A stretch of 42,099 nt of DNA. Origin: Ktedonobacterales bacterium (GTDB taxonomy: Bacteria; Chloroflexota; Ktedonobacteria; Ktedonobacterales; JADMIN01). The position numbers were made by a program, and so were the translations under genes. Positions 16,855 to 26,452 of the stretch are shown here, piece by piece. The stretch covers positions 1 to 42,099 of the forward strand of contig JAICVS010000019.1 in NCBI GenBank assembly GCA_025935195.1, written 5' to 3'. Under the pieces are notes generated by a model. It saw only the letters and a list, made by a program, of their open reading frames with translations. It was not told where the DNA came from and did no database searches. Positions within the stretch are counted from its first letter, which is position 1, and every line of letters begins with the position of its first letter.

Positions 16855-17046
16855 TGGCAAAGCCGTTGCCGATCCCGTTGCCACCCTTGCCGTTTTTGCC
16901 GCGATCGTTGCCACTTTTGCCGCGAATGTGGCAACGGCAATCCCGGCAAACCCGCTTGAATTCAGCAATCGAAAGGGGCATACTCCCAACACACAACCGC
17001 AAAGCGGCAAAAATGGCAAAGTTGACTGGGATGGTCAACATTGCCG
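16855..17046 (-). repeat. TTGCCG/GGCAA dispersed element, copy B
   Basis: This is an inverted copy of the element at 8292-8516. The arms are TTGCCGTTTTTGCCGC (16887-16902) and GCGGCAAAAATGGCAA (17004-17019), complementary with one mismatch. Between them lie GCTTGAATTC and GGGGCATACTCC. The end with the GTTGAC...GGTCAAC dyad is at 17021-17041. It is followed by a CCTCTGCG-type repeat (about 17070-17100) before the tRNA genes. Confidence 0.7.
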
Positions 17047-17190
17047 TTCGCCCGTCCCATCCTCTCTTCTCCTCCTCTGCGTCCTCTGCGGTTCAATTCC
17101 CCTTCCTCGTTCTCCGTTCCCTCGCCGCCCGCCGCCCCATATGTGATACACTACAGGCCGCGTGCTGTGTGCCATGCCGCACGCGCGACC

Positions 17191-18865
<1,675 letters not shown>

Positions 18866-18913
18866 TACGTCTCGGCGTTAGCTGGCAACGCTCTGCGTTC
18901 CCATGGCGGCGGG

Positions 18914-18919
18914 TATAAT
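18914..18919 (+). promoter_or_regulatory. Perfect -10 box upstream of the thiolase gene
   Basis: TATAAT matches the sigma70 -10 consensus exactly. No good -35 lies at 16-18 bases. It is 100 bases before the chosen start at 19019. Confidence 0.45.
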
Positions 18920-19018
18920 GCCCGCACAGGCTATCTGTGGCGCGGTTCGTTGCGAGATTCCTGGTACGCTGTACGCCGCCGCGCGGTCCGGATGAGCGGA
19001 AAGGGTAGGGCAGCAGTT

Positions 19019-20161
19019 ATGCGCGAAGTCGTGATCGTGGAGGCCGTGCGCACGCCCGTCGGCAGGCGCAACGGCTCGCTCAAAGACGTGCATCCGGTCG
19101 TGCTTGGCGCGATGGCCCTGCGCGAGCTGGTCCGGCGCGCGAACATTGACCCGGCCGTCGTCGAAGACGTGGTGATGGGCTGCGTCAGCCAGGTCGGCGA
19201 GCAGGCCGTCAACGTCGCCCGCAACGCCGTGCTCCAGGCCGGCTTCCCCATCTCCGTCCCCGCGACGACGGTGGATCGCCAGTGCGGCTCCGGCCAGCAG
19301 GCCATCCACTTCGCCGCCAACCTCATCCAGTCCGGTGTGGCCGATGTCACCATCGCCGGCGGCATCGAGGCCATGAGCCGGCTGCCCATTGGCTCTTCCA
19401 CCGCCAGCGGCGGCCACCCCTTCCCGCCCTCGCTGCTGGAGATGTACCCGCTGGTCCACCAGGGCATCTCCGCCGAGCTGATGGCCGAGAAGTGGGACAT
19501 CCCTCGCGAGGAGCTGGACGCCTACGGCCTGCGCAGCCACCAGCGCGCCGCCGCCGCGCAGGACGCCGGCCACTTCGACCGCGAGCTGATGCCCATCCCG
19601 CTGGCCGACGGCTCCGTCTTCGCACGCGACGAGGGCGTGCGCCGCGACACCACGCTGGAGAAGCTAGCCGGCTTGCAGCCCGCCTTCAAGCCCGAAGGCA
19701 AGATCACCGCCGGCAGCTCCAGCCAGATCAGCGACGGCGCCGCCGTGCTGCTGCTGACCACGCCGGAGAAGGCGGCCGAGCTGGGCCTGACGCCGCGCGC
19801 GCGCATCGTGGCGCAGAAGGTGGTCGGCGTGGACCCGGTGCTGATGCTCTCCGGCCCCATCCCCGCCACCCAGCAGATTCTCGCCAAAGCCGGATTGAAG
19901 CTCGATGACATTGACCTCTTCGAGGTGAACGAAGCCTTCGCCTCAGTCGTGCTGGCCTGGCAGCGCGAGATTCACCCCGAGATGGAGAAGGTGAACGTCA
20001 ATGGCGGCGCCATCGCGCTGGGCCATCCGCTCGGCTGCTCCGGTGCCAAGCTGATGGTCACGCTGCTGCACGAGCTGGAGCGGCGTGAGGCGCGCTACGG
20101 CTTGCAGACGATGTGCTGCGGCGGCGGCCTGGGTACCGCCACCATCATCGAGCGTGTCTGA
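19019..20161 (+). CDS. Acetyl-CoA acetyltransferase / thiolase
   Basis: The 380-residue enzyme condenses two acetyl-CoA or cleaves 3-ketoacyl-CoA. It begins [15 protein letters not shown], the thiolase opening. The nucleophile is C89 in [27 protein letters not shown] supplies the catalytic His and [11 protein letters not shown] the second Cys. The length fits the family. ATG 19019 is preferred to 18950 because the family homology begins there. The stop codon lies within the first unit of a tandem repeat. Substrate length (AtoB-like or FadA-like) is not decided; no beta-oxidation partners are adjacent. Confidence 0.92.
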   Translation: MREVVIVEAVRTPVGRRNGSLKDVHPVVLGAMALRELVRRANIDPAVVEDVVMGCVSQVGEQAVNVARNAVLQAGFPISVPATTVDRQCGSGQQAIHFAANLIQSGVADVTIAGGIEAMSRLPIGSSTASGGHPFPPSLLEMYPLVHQGISAELMAEKWDIPREELDAYGLRSHQRAAAAQDAGHFDRELMPIPLADGSVFARDEGVRRDTTLEKLAGLQPAFKPEGKITAGSSSQISDGAAVLLLTTPEKAAELGLTPRARIVAQKVVGVDPVLMLSGPIPATQQILAKAGLKLDDIDLFEVNEAFASVVLAWQREIHPEMEKVNVNGGAIALGHPLGCSGAKLMVTLLHELERREARYGLQTMCCGGGLGTATIIERV

Positions 20162-20230
20162 TCGAGCGTGTCTGATCGAGCGTGTCTGATCGAGCGTGTC
20201 TGATCGAGCGTGTCTGATCGCGCCGGTCTG
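20147..20230. repeat. 14-bp tandem repeat spanning the thiolase stop codon
   Basis: ATCGAGCGTGTCTG is present five times exactly (20147, 20161, 20175, 20189, 20203) and once with three changes (20217-20230). The first copy encodes the last residues IERV and part of the stop codon, so the array grew by copying the gene's own 3' end. Confidence 0.92.
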
Positions 20231-20351
20231 TATCGTGTCTGTTCTGAATAGTGGGGCTGGGCGCCATCAGCTCGGCCCCATCCTGTATTGTGGTAGTGGT
20301 AGACTGAGGACGCAGTGTAGGGCATCTCGCGCAATGCAAAGGCGAACGGCG

Positions 20352-20588
20352 ATGTATCAGGTAAGCGCCGACGAAGCGAAAGAGCGGTTGGCCGAGCTGA
20401 TTGACGCAGCGGTGAAGGGCGAGACCGTGCTCATCACCCGCAACGGAGACGACAGCGAGCAGGCCGTGCAGCTCGTGCCGGCGGCCCACGCAAAGCGCCG
20501 CCGGAAGGCGGGCAGCGCGCAGGGCCTCATCGTCATGAGCGAGGATTTCGATGCGCCCCTGGCCGACTTCGAAGAGCATATGCCGTGA
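20352..20588 (+). CDS. Type II antitoxin, Phd/YefM family
   Basis: The 78-residue protein starts MYQVSADEAKERLAELID, then GETVLITRNGDDSEQAVQLVP, the DNA-binding Phd/YefM fold with its beta-hairpin. The C-terminal tail (VMSEDFDAPLADFEEHMP) is the usual toxin-wrapping segment (xDFDxPLxDFxxYM). The ATG at 20352 has AAAGGCG upstream. The stop overlaps the GTG of a PIN-toxin stump (GTGA). The toxin-binding tail is complete, so the antitoxin may still act as a repressor or neutralise a toxin encoded elsewhere. Confidence 0.88.
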   Translation: MYQVSADEAKERLAELIDAAVKGETVLITRNGDDSEQAVQLVPAAHAKRRRKAGSAQGLIVMSEDFDAPLADFEEHMP

Positions 20589-20644
20589 GGCTGCTGCTCG
20601 ACACCCATAGCTTCCTGTGGTTTATCCGCCCTCGGCTGGCCTGA
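20585..20644 (+). pseudogene. 5' stump of a VapC-like PIN toxin
   Basis: Only 19 codons remain: GTG then RLLLDTHSFLWFI, the first strand of a PIN domain with its first catalytic Asp, then a switch to unrelated RPRLA and a stop. The switch falls at about 20622-20626, which is also where the 3' end of the large minus-strand membrane gene begins. The rest of the toxin is not seen within the next few kilobases. A rearrangement that removed the toxin and brought in the neighbouring gene explains this. Confidence 0.75.
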
Positions 20645-23021
20645 GCGTTGGGGGCAGAGAGGCGGATGGAGACGGCGGGGCCGGGGTCAGCGATTGGAGG
20701 AGCGCTTTCGAGACGGCTGGGGACTCTGGCCCGAACAGGTGGCGCAGGAGGAAATACTCTGGGAGCGGGTGATCGTCGGTGACAAGCGGCCCAGCGCCAG
20801 CGAACGCCGCGACCTGATCCCCCTGGATCCAGACGAGCCTGGGGATCAGCGATGCCCAGCCGCTCACATCGTGTTCGGGTGAGTCGATCGCCGAAGAGAT
20901 GTCCTGAACGATCCGTGGCCGGCTGAGCACCTGGCGGATCGCGGCGGGGTCGAAGGTGATCGGCTGGTCGGAGCCGAGCATGAAGAGGCCGTTGCTTCCA
21001 GGCCCGAAGGCGATGATCACGTGCGGAAAGACGTTACGATACGTCCGCACATGCGCCTTGAACTCGTCCACCGTCTGACCATAGGGAATCCATTGCATCA
21101 TCACTCCGCCTGGATTCAGGCGCGCTTTCGCCGCCGCGTAGAATTCGCGCGACGAGATCACCGACACGCCGGAGGTATAGATCGGTGGCGGCGGATCGAC
21201 CACGATGATGTCGTAGCGGTGGTCGGTCAGCTCGACGAAGTTGCGCCCGTCGGCAATGACGACGTGGCCCCTGGGATCGGATAGCACCTGATGGGCGTCG
21301 GGGTAGAAGACGTCGAGCATCTGCGGGACCGACGGGACGAGCTCCACTGCCTCCGCGGTCAGCCCAGCGTTCAGCGCTCCCCGGTACGCCGACCCCATCC
21401 CGAACGCGATCGTCAGGTCGGTCCGGGAGCGCGGGCGGAGCATCAGCGGCAGAATTGGCATCAGCTTGGCGTCCACCGTCAGGCTGGTCATCGAGGTGCC
21501 GGCGACCCACAACTGCGGAGTGCCGTTGATGGCGCCGGCCTGGACGGAGGCGATCTCGTCCTCCGCGGAGCGCGAGATGATGCCGTGATGCGCGCGGAGC
21601 CAGGCGACATTCGGGTCGAGGAAGACCTCACCGCTGGTGAGGGCGACCACGAGCATGGCAGCCGCCACCGCTCCTGCTGTCGCCGTGATCGTGCGAAGGA
21701 AGCGCGGCTCGATGCGACCGGCAAGGGCGAGGGCGATGCCGGTGCTGACATTCAGGAGGGCGATCAGGCCAACCGCGACCGGCGAGCCGACGAGCGGGAT
21801 CACGACGAACGGGACGAGGAAGGTGCCGGTGATGGCGCCGAGCGTGTTCGCTGAGAGGAGGAGGCCGGTATTCGAGCCGACGTGCCCATCGGGATCGGCG
21901 ACCAGGGCGGAGGCGGCGGGAAACGTCAGGCCCATCACGAAGGTCGCCGGCAGGACCACGACCATGAACACGGCGAGCTGGCTAAGCTGGCTGGCCAGCG
22001 AGCGGAACGTCGCTGCCAGCGCGAGCAGCCCGGAGCTACCGTCGCCGATCAGGATGACCATCCCCAGCAGCACGAGGAGCGCGATGGCGATCTGACCGAA
22101 GGCCAACAGGTTGAGCGTGTGGATGCGCGCACGGAAGGCGTTGAAGGTCGCCGCCCCGAGCGCGAGACCGATCAGAAAGATGGCGAGGATCATCGTGAAG
22201 ACGTAGGTGGAGTTGCCTGTTCCCGATGCGAGCAGCCGTGTCCAGAGCACCTGATAGCCGAGCGAGGTCAAGCCGGAGACGAAGGCCACGATCAGCGCCA
22301 GCCGCACGCGCGGATGCGTCTTCAGGTCCGCGGTGGCGCTCGTCTCCGGCGGGGTCGCATGCCGCGCCAAGGGAGAAGCGATCTTCGCGGCGGCCGCCGG
22401 CTGGCCTTGCGCGCGGTCGAGCAGAAGCGCCACGCTCCCCGCGATTGCTGAGCAACCGACCCCAACGAGCAGCGTGCCGGTCAGCCCCACAAGCTCGATG
22501 AGGATGAAGCCGGCCGCAATCGTCCCAAGGATCGCCCCGAACGTGTTCGCGGCATAGAGCCGGCCGAACGCCAAGCTCAGGCCGGCGGAATCGCGTGACA
22601 GGTGGCGGGTGAGCGTGGGGAGGGTCGCGCCCATCAGGATGGTGGCTGGTCCGAGCGCCAGGAGCGAGAGGCCGAAGCGGACGAGCGCCAGGAGCTGCGG
22701 ATCGGCCACCAGTGAGTCGAACACCCCGCGGTAGATCAGGTGGAGGAGCCGGAACGTGACCGGCGTGAGCAGCACGATTACGACGAGGAAGAGCTCGAGC
22801 AGGCCGTACATCCGCAGCGGACGGCGGACGCGATCGGCGAGCCTGCCGCCGAGCGCACTGCCGATGGCCATGCCGCCGAAGAAGCCTGTGAGGATTGCCG
22901 AGACCGCCTGTGTCGTATTGCCGAAGACGAGGACGAGCTGGCGTCCCCAGACGACCTCATAAACCAGCCCGGCCGCGCCAGACAGGATGAAGATCCCAAA
23001 CAACGGCCAGCGGCGGCTCAT
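20622..23021 (-). CDS. Fused membrane/spermidine-synthase-like protein
   Basis: The protein has about 799 residues. The N-terminal two thirds has 14 or so hydrophobic segments, beginning with the family pattern ILSGAAGLVYEVVWGRQL and including a second, similar SGLTSLGYQVLWTRLL, as in fused MFS/SpeE-like proteins. The C-terminal third is a Rossmann methyltransferase-like SpeE domain (DLTIAFGMGSAYRGAL, ELVPSVPQML, YDIIVVDPPPPIYTSG, LNPGGVMMQWIP). The nucleotide-binding glycine motif is altered from GGGDG, so synthesis of spermidine is doubtful. ATG 23021 has AGGAGA upstream; ATG 23057 is possible. The 3' end abuts a broken toxin gene. Confidence 0.85.
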   Translation of the reverse strand: MSRRWPLFGIFILSGAAGLVYEVVWGRQLVLVFGNTTQAVSAILTGFFGGMAIGSALGGRLADRVRRPLRMYGLLELFLVVIVLLTPVTFRLLHLIYRGVFDSLVADPQLLALVRFGLSLLALGPATILMGATLPTLTRHLSRDSAGLSLAFGRLYAANTFGAILGTIAAGFILIELVGLTGTLLVGVGCSAIAGSVALLLDRAQGQPAAAAKIASPLARHATPPETSATADLKTHPRVRLALIVAFVSGLTSLGYQVLWTRLLASGTGNSTYVFTMILAIFLIGLALGAATFNAFRARIHTLNLLAFGQIAIALLVLLGMVILIGDGSSGLLALAATFRSLASQLSQLAVFMVVVLPATFVMGLTFPAASALVADPDGHVGSNTGLLLSANTLGAITGTFLVPFVVIPLVGSPVAVGLIALLNVSTGIALALAGRIEPRFLRTITATAGAVAAAMLVVALTSGEVFLDPNVAWLRAHHGIISRSAEDEIASVQAGAINGTPQLWVAGTSMTSLTVDAKLMPILPLMLRPRSRTDLTIAFGMGSAYRGALNAGLTAEAVELVPSVPQMLDVFYPDAHQVLSDPRGHVVIADGRNFVELTDHRYDIIVVDPPPPIYTSGVSVISSREFYAAAKARLNPGGVMMQWIPYGQTVDEFKAHVRTYRNVFPHVIIAFGPGSNGLFMLGSDQPITFDPAAIRQVLSRPRIVQDISSAIDSPEHDVSGWASLIPRLVWIQGDQVAAFAGAGPLVTDDHPLPEYFLLRHLFGPESPAVSKALLQSLTPAPPSPSASLPPTLRPAEGG

Positions 23022-23421
23022 AGCATCTCCTGTGCGGTCAGGGTCGAACAAGCGCATCGGAACCTCACTCCATCGTCGGGACGCCAGGGCGCGAGTGGGA
23101 CCATCAGGACTGTCAGGACGGTATCAAGCTACTTCCTGGTGTTACCCAGCCTTGGCGATAGTAGAGCAGGAGCGGCATCTTTCATACCCTCCGCGACCAA
23201 AGGTACTTGTGGGAACGGAATCTGAAGGCTACGAACTGGCCCAGCGCCGATCACGGCGCTCGTCGCGGTCGCGCGCGACTTCCCATGTGCCATTGTCCGC
23301 GCGCGGCGGCCTCGACGTATACTGTGGGAGCCATTGGTTACGACGCTCGATCCGGTCATAGAGCCGGCGGCTAGATACGTCGTGGCAGCGCGGATGACGC
23401 GAGACAGACGGGAGGTGTGAC
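23022..23421. other. Divergent spacer between the SpeE-like gene and osmC
   Basis: No gene was recognised. It must hold the two divergent promoters. GTATACTG (23319-23326) is a possible -10 for osmC, with no clear -35. No remnant of the missing PIN-toxin part was found here. Confidence 0.3.
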
Positions 23422-23928
23422 ATGACCACCATCAACCTGCGCGAGAAGCAACGTCCCTTGAAGGCGGGATACCGTGAAAACCCTGGCAGCGCGGTGATCA
23501 CGCTGACGGCCAGGGGCAGCCAGACCGACACGCCCATCTCGTGCGGCGTGGACCTTGGCCGCGCCCTCTACGCCGCACAGGCGCATCCCGGCGTGGGCGG
23601 CGAGGGCACCGGCGCTTGCTCCGGCGATCTGCTGCTCGGTGCGCTGGCGGCCTGCGCGCAGCTCACGACGCAGATGGTGGCCGAGGCGATGGGCATCCGC
23701 ACGGAGACGATCGCCGTCACCGTCGAGGGCGATCTGGATCTAAAGGGCACGCTGGGGATTGACCCGCAAGCGCCGGTCGGCTTCAGCGCGATCCGCACGC
23801 GCTTTGAGATCGTGGCGCCGGAGGCCACACCGGAGCAGATCGCGGCGCTGCGCGAGAAGGCGGAGAAGTACTGCGTCGTGCTCTCGACGCTGCGCACTCC
23901 CCCACCCATGGAGACGACCTGGGCCTGA
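23422..23928 (+). CDS. OsmC-family peroxiredoxin-like protein
   Basis: The 168-residue protein has the OsmC/Ohr fold. The two reactive cysteines are visible: one in GALAACAQLTTQMVAEAMG and one in AEKYCVVLSTL. Members reduce organic hydroperoxides with dithiol donors in the cytoplasm. The central block VEGDLDLKGTLGIDPQAPVG with GFSAIRTRFEI matches the YhfA/OsmC-like subgroup more than Ohr. The ATG at 23422 has GGGAGGTG just upstream. The gene is convergent with the next one. Confidence 0.88.
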   Translation: MTTINLREKQRPLKAGYRENPGSAVITLTARGSQTDTPISCGVDLGRALYAAQAHPGVGGEGTGACSGDLLLGALAACAQLTTQMVAEAMGIRTETIAVTVEGDLDLKGTLGIDPQAPVGFSAIRTRFEIVAPEATPEQIAALREKAEKYCVVLSTLRTPPPMETTWA

Positions 23929-23994
23929 TGGACACCCCGGAGCGGAATACTCCGTCGCTCCCACGGACATTCCACTGAGATACTGCCCACGCTC

Positions 23995-24012
23995 GCCACC
24001 CTGTCGGGTGGC
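23995..24012. terminator. Hairpin between convergent genes, terminator candidate
   Basis: GCCACCC, loop TGTC, GGGTGGC form a perfect seven-base stem between osmC and the phosphotransferase gene. No T-run follows, so termination strength is uncertain. Confidence 0.35.
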
Positions 24013-24067
24013 CGAGTTGACGACCTGGCTGCTTGTGTGCGCCCTGAAGCGCGAAGGGCCGATCCGC

Positions 24068-25084
24068 TTATGAGCTTCGCGTGATCTGCTCGCGGGCCAG
24101 CTCGGCCGCACTACTGGCCGCGTCGAAGCGGGCACGCAGCCGGTGCAGGCTGCGCTCGATGCGCTCATTCCAGCCGTCTTGTCGCGCCCACAGGTAGCGT
24201 AGCGCGCCGACGAACGCCACGCCGAAGCGCGCGACATCGGGCAGCACGTCCAGCTCGGCAGGGCTGAGACGCCGGTACTGGCTATATCCCACCACCACCG
24301 CCGCGACCGGCTCCGGGGTGACGGCGATGCTCGCACCGGGCGCCGGATCAGGGTGGCAATCCGCCAGCAGACCGCCCAGGTCTAGCACGGCCGCGCCCAG
24401 CCCCGCACACTCCCAATCAATCAGCGCCACTTGACCCGCGCTCGTGCGCACCGCGTTCGCCGGCCAGCAGTCGCCATGGATGAGCGTCACGGGCAGGTCC
24501 GCATGATCGCGATGGTCGCGGAAGAAGGCCAGCGCGGAGGCGAACCGGGCGTGTAGCGCCCGCCACTCGTCCGGAATGTCCGGCCCCGCCGGGCCAAGCG
24601 CCGCCAGCGCCCTGGCGGCCGCATGATCGACGGGATGCCACCATGAGGGCGGCGCCTGGGGAACCGGGGCGAGCGTATGCAGCCGGCCGAGCGCCTCCGC
24701 CAGCGCGCGGATGTCGTCTGACGACGACCACGCTAACGGCGCGCCCGCGATGAAGCCCTCCACAAACGCACACCAGGTATCGTCGCGAGCGACGAGGCCG
24801 CCATCGCGTGCCGGCAGCGGGCGCGGCGCTGGATATCCGCGCCGTTCCAGCGCCGCGAGCAACGCCGCCCGTCCATCCATCCACTCAGGCGCGGCGGCGC
24901 CGCCCAGCCAGGGGGCGACGCGGCCATCCACGCGATACGACCGCAGCACCCAGCTTCGTCCTTGCTCGTCCGTGATGCGGTAGAGCGCGCGGCCGGCGTC
25001 TCCCGCCGCGCCGATAGGGGTTAGCGCGCTTGCTCGCAGCCCATAGCACGCTGCCAGGAACGCTACGGCTTCATCCACAGTCAT
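24068..25084 (-). CDS. Aminoglycoside-phosphotransferase-fold kinase
   Basis: The 338-residue protein has the APH/choline-kinase fold. The catalytic loop is HGDCWPANAV and the metal-binding segment VALIDWECAGLG. The N-terminal lobe starts FLAACYGL and has RALYRITDEQGRSWVLRSYR, the ATP-binding strands. Relatives phosphorylate small hydroxylated molecules (homoserine, methylthioribose, choline, antibiotics) in the cytoplasm. The substrate cannot be told from sequence. It lies 42 bases after the anti-sigma gene on the same strand, so may be cotranscribed with it. Confidence 0.85.
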   Translation of the reverse strand: MTVDEAVAFLAACYGLRASALTPIGAAGDAGRALYRITDEQGRSWVLRSYRVDGRVAPWLGGAAAPEWMDGRAALLAALERRGYPAPRPLPARDGGLVARDDTWCAFVEGFIAGAPLAWSSSDDIRALAEALGRLHTLAPVPQAPPSWWHPVDHAAARALAALGPAGPDIPDEWRALHARFASALAFFRDHRDHADLPVTLIHGDCWPANAVRTSAGQVALIDWECAGLGAAVLDLGGLLADCHPDPAPGASIAVTPEPVAAVVVGYSQYRRLSPAELDVLPDVARFGVAFVGALRYLWARQDGWNERIERSLHRLRARFDAASSAAELAREQITRSS

Positions 25085-25126
25085 CGCCGCGCCCCCTGCC
25101 CACTCTCATGAGCATATGAGCGTCCA

Positions 25127-25390
25127 CTACTCGCCGGTATGCTGATGTTTCCAGGTGCGGAAGGCGTCGAGCAGCTTCGCCTTGCCATCGTCGGGGATGG
25201 TCTCCTCGGAGAGCATGCCTGCCAGGCGGATGGTCTCGCGCATCTGCGCCAGGTAGTTGGTGCAGCCGGGGCAGATCGCGAGGTGCGCCTCGAAGCGCGC
25301 CTGCTCGAGCGGCGGCAGCGTCATCTCCAGGTACGCCGTCACCAGCTCGACGAGCTCCTGGCAGCTCAGATCTTCTTCTACGGTAGCCAT
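25127..25390 (-). CDS. Anti-sigma factor with zinc-finger (zf-HC2) domain
   Basis: The 87-residue protein shows CQELVELVTAYLEMTLPPLE, then FEAHLAICPGCTNYLAQM: the H-x3-C-x2-C zinc site of ZAS-type anti-sigma factors. No transmembrane helix follows, so it is a soluble, RsrA-like type. It directly follows the ECF sigma gene (12 bases), the standard pairing. Zinc or thiol chemistry may control release of sigma. Confidence 0.88.
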   Translation of the reverse strand: MATVEEDLSCQELVELVTAYLEMTLPPLEQARFEAHLAICPGCTNYLAQMRETIRLAGMLSEETIPDDGKAKLLDAFRTWKHQHTGE

Positions 25391-25402
25391 AGTCCGCTCC
25401 GC

Positions 25403-26130
25403 CTACACTTCCGCGAGATAGCGTTCCAGCGCCGCCCGCACCTTTGACCGGGCGCGGTGCAGCAGCACCCGTTGATTGCCGTCCGTCACGCCGAGATGGC
25501 CGCTCACCTCGCCGGCGTCCCACCCTTCGATGTCGCGCAGGGTGATCACCGCGCGCTGCGCAGGCGGCAGCGCTTCGATGGCGAGGCGGATGCGCTCGCG
25601 CGTCTCCAGCGCAAGCATGCGCTCCTCTGGAAGCTCGCCCCAGCTCTGTGGCGCGCTGGCCCAGTGGCGCGGCCACTGCGCGTCGGCCGGGCGGAAGCGC
25701 TCCGGCTCGACCGCCGGCTCGTCGCCCTCGGCCTCTTGGGAGATGAGCGCCGAGAAGGGCACGCTGCGGCCCTCATGCACGGCGCGTGTGCGCGCGCGGT
25801 TCGCCAGGATGCGGAAGATCCAGGTCTTGAGCGACGAGCGGCCCTCGAAGCGCGCCAGCCCTTGCAACACCGCCAGCCACGTCTCCTGGATGACCTCCTC
25901 GGCGACCGAGCGGTTGCGCACGTACATGAGCGCGACGCGCAGCATGGCGGGGTAGTGCGCGTTCACCAGCGTCTCGAAGGCCGCCTCATCGCCGTCGCGC
26001 AGGCAGTGAGCAGCGTCAACTCGTCCGACGTGGCGGGCGACGTGTCGCCGGCGCGCTCCTCTGGCAGAGCATCGGCTATCACTACTGGCGGCTGCTGTTG
26101 CTGTCGCGGCCCGTCCACATCCTCGCCCAT
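25403..26130 (-). CDS. ECF RNA polymerase sigma factor with apparent frameshift
   Basis: Regions 2 and 4 are clear: LRDGDEAAFETLVNAHYPAM, IQETWLAVLQGLARFEGRS, LKTWIFRILANRARTRAV, then PPAQRAVITLRDIEGWDAGE and DGNQRVLLHRARSKVRAAL. The proper N-terminus (MGEDVDG... to SDELTLLTA, ATG at 26130) is in a different frame from the rest. One missing base at about 26003 breaks the sequence ...ELTLLTA / LRDGDEAAF. As given, only an odd reading from 26152 joins the sigma frame. Either a real single-base loss or an assembly error explains this. It pairs with the zinc anti-sigma gene downstream. Confidence 0.75.
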
Positions 26131-26452
26131 GTCCGCCCCACCTTCCCGCCACCCCGCACGCGCGTGTTCCGCGATCACTTGGAGATCGGCTGTGTCACGT
26201 GGAGCATTGCGGAAGTATAGAGCGGGTGGGCGCATGCGTCAAACCCCTCTGGCGCGGCGGGATGGCGGTGGCAGACATCGCATGATCTATCGTCCGGGTG
26301 GCGCGGCGATTGTTACAAGGAGATCAAGGCAGCTTTCACAATCCGGCTTGCCATGCCGGCACGGCACTGACAGATGCGGCGCCATGAAGGGAAGCCGCCA
26401 CCTTGCGGCGACGGCTCCCCGATTTGTCTGCTGGGCTTCACGCTCGATCTAC
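26131..26452. other. Spacer between the DHA2 exporter and the sigma gene
   Basis: It should hold the sigma operon promoter (minus); none is convincing. It contains CCGGCTTGCCATGCCGG (26343-26359), a palindrome akin to the CCGGCAT family, and the hairpin at 26389-26419. No gene is evident. Confidence 0.3.
26389..26419 (-). terminator. GCAA-tetraloop hairpin after the DHA2 exporter gene
   Basis: On the minus strand GGGAGCCGTCGCC, loop GCAA, GGTGGCGGCTTCCC pair almost fully, with one bulged base and two wobbles. It lies 34 bases after the stop of the exporter gene. There is no T-run, so termination is probable but not certain. Confidence 0.45.

Noticed and set aside
20147-20230. CRISPR array
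   Set aside because: The units are directly adjacent 14-mers with no spacers; it is a simple tandem repeat.
23319-23326. GTATACTG as osmC promoter
   Set aside because: No -35 at a proper distance; mentioned only as a weak candidate.
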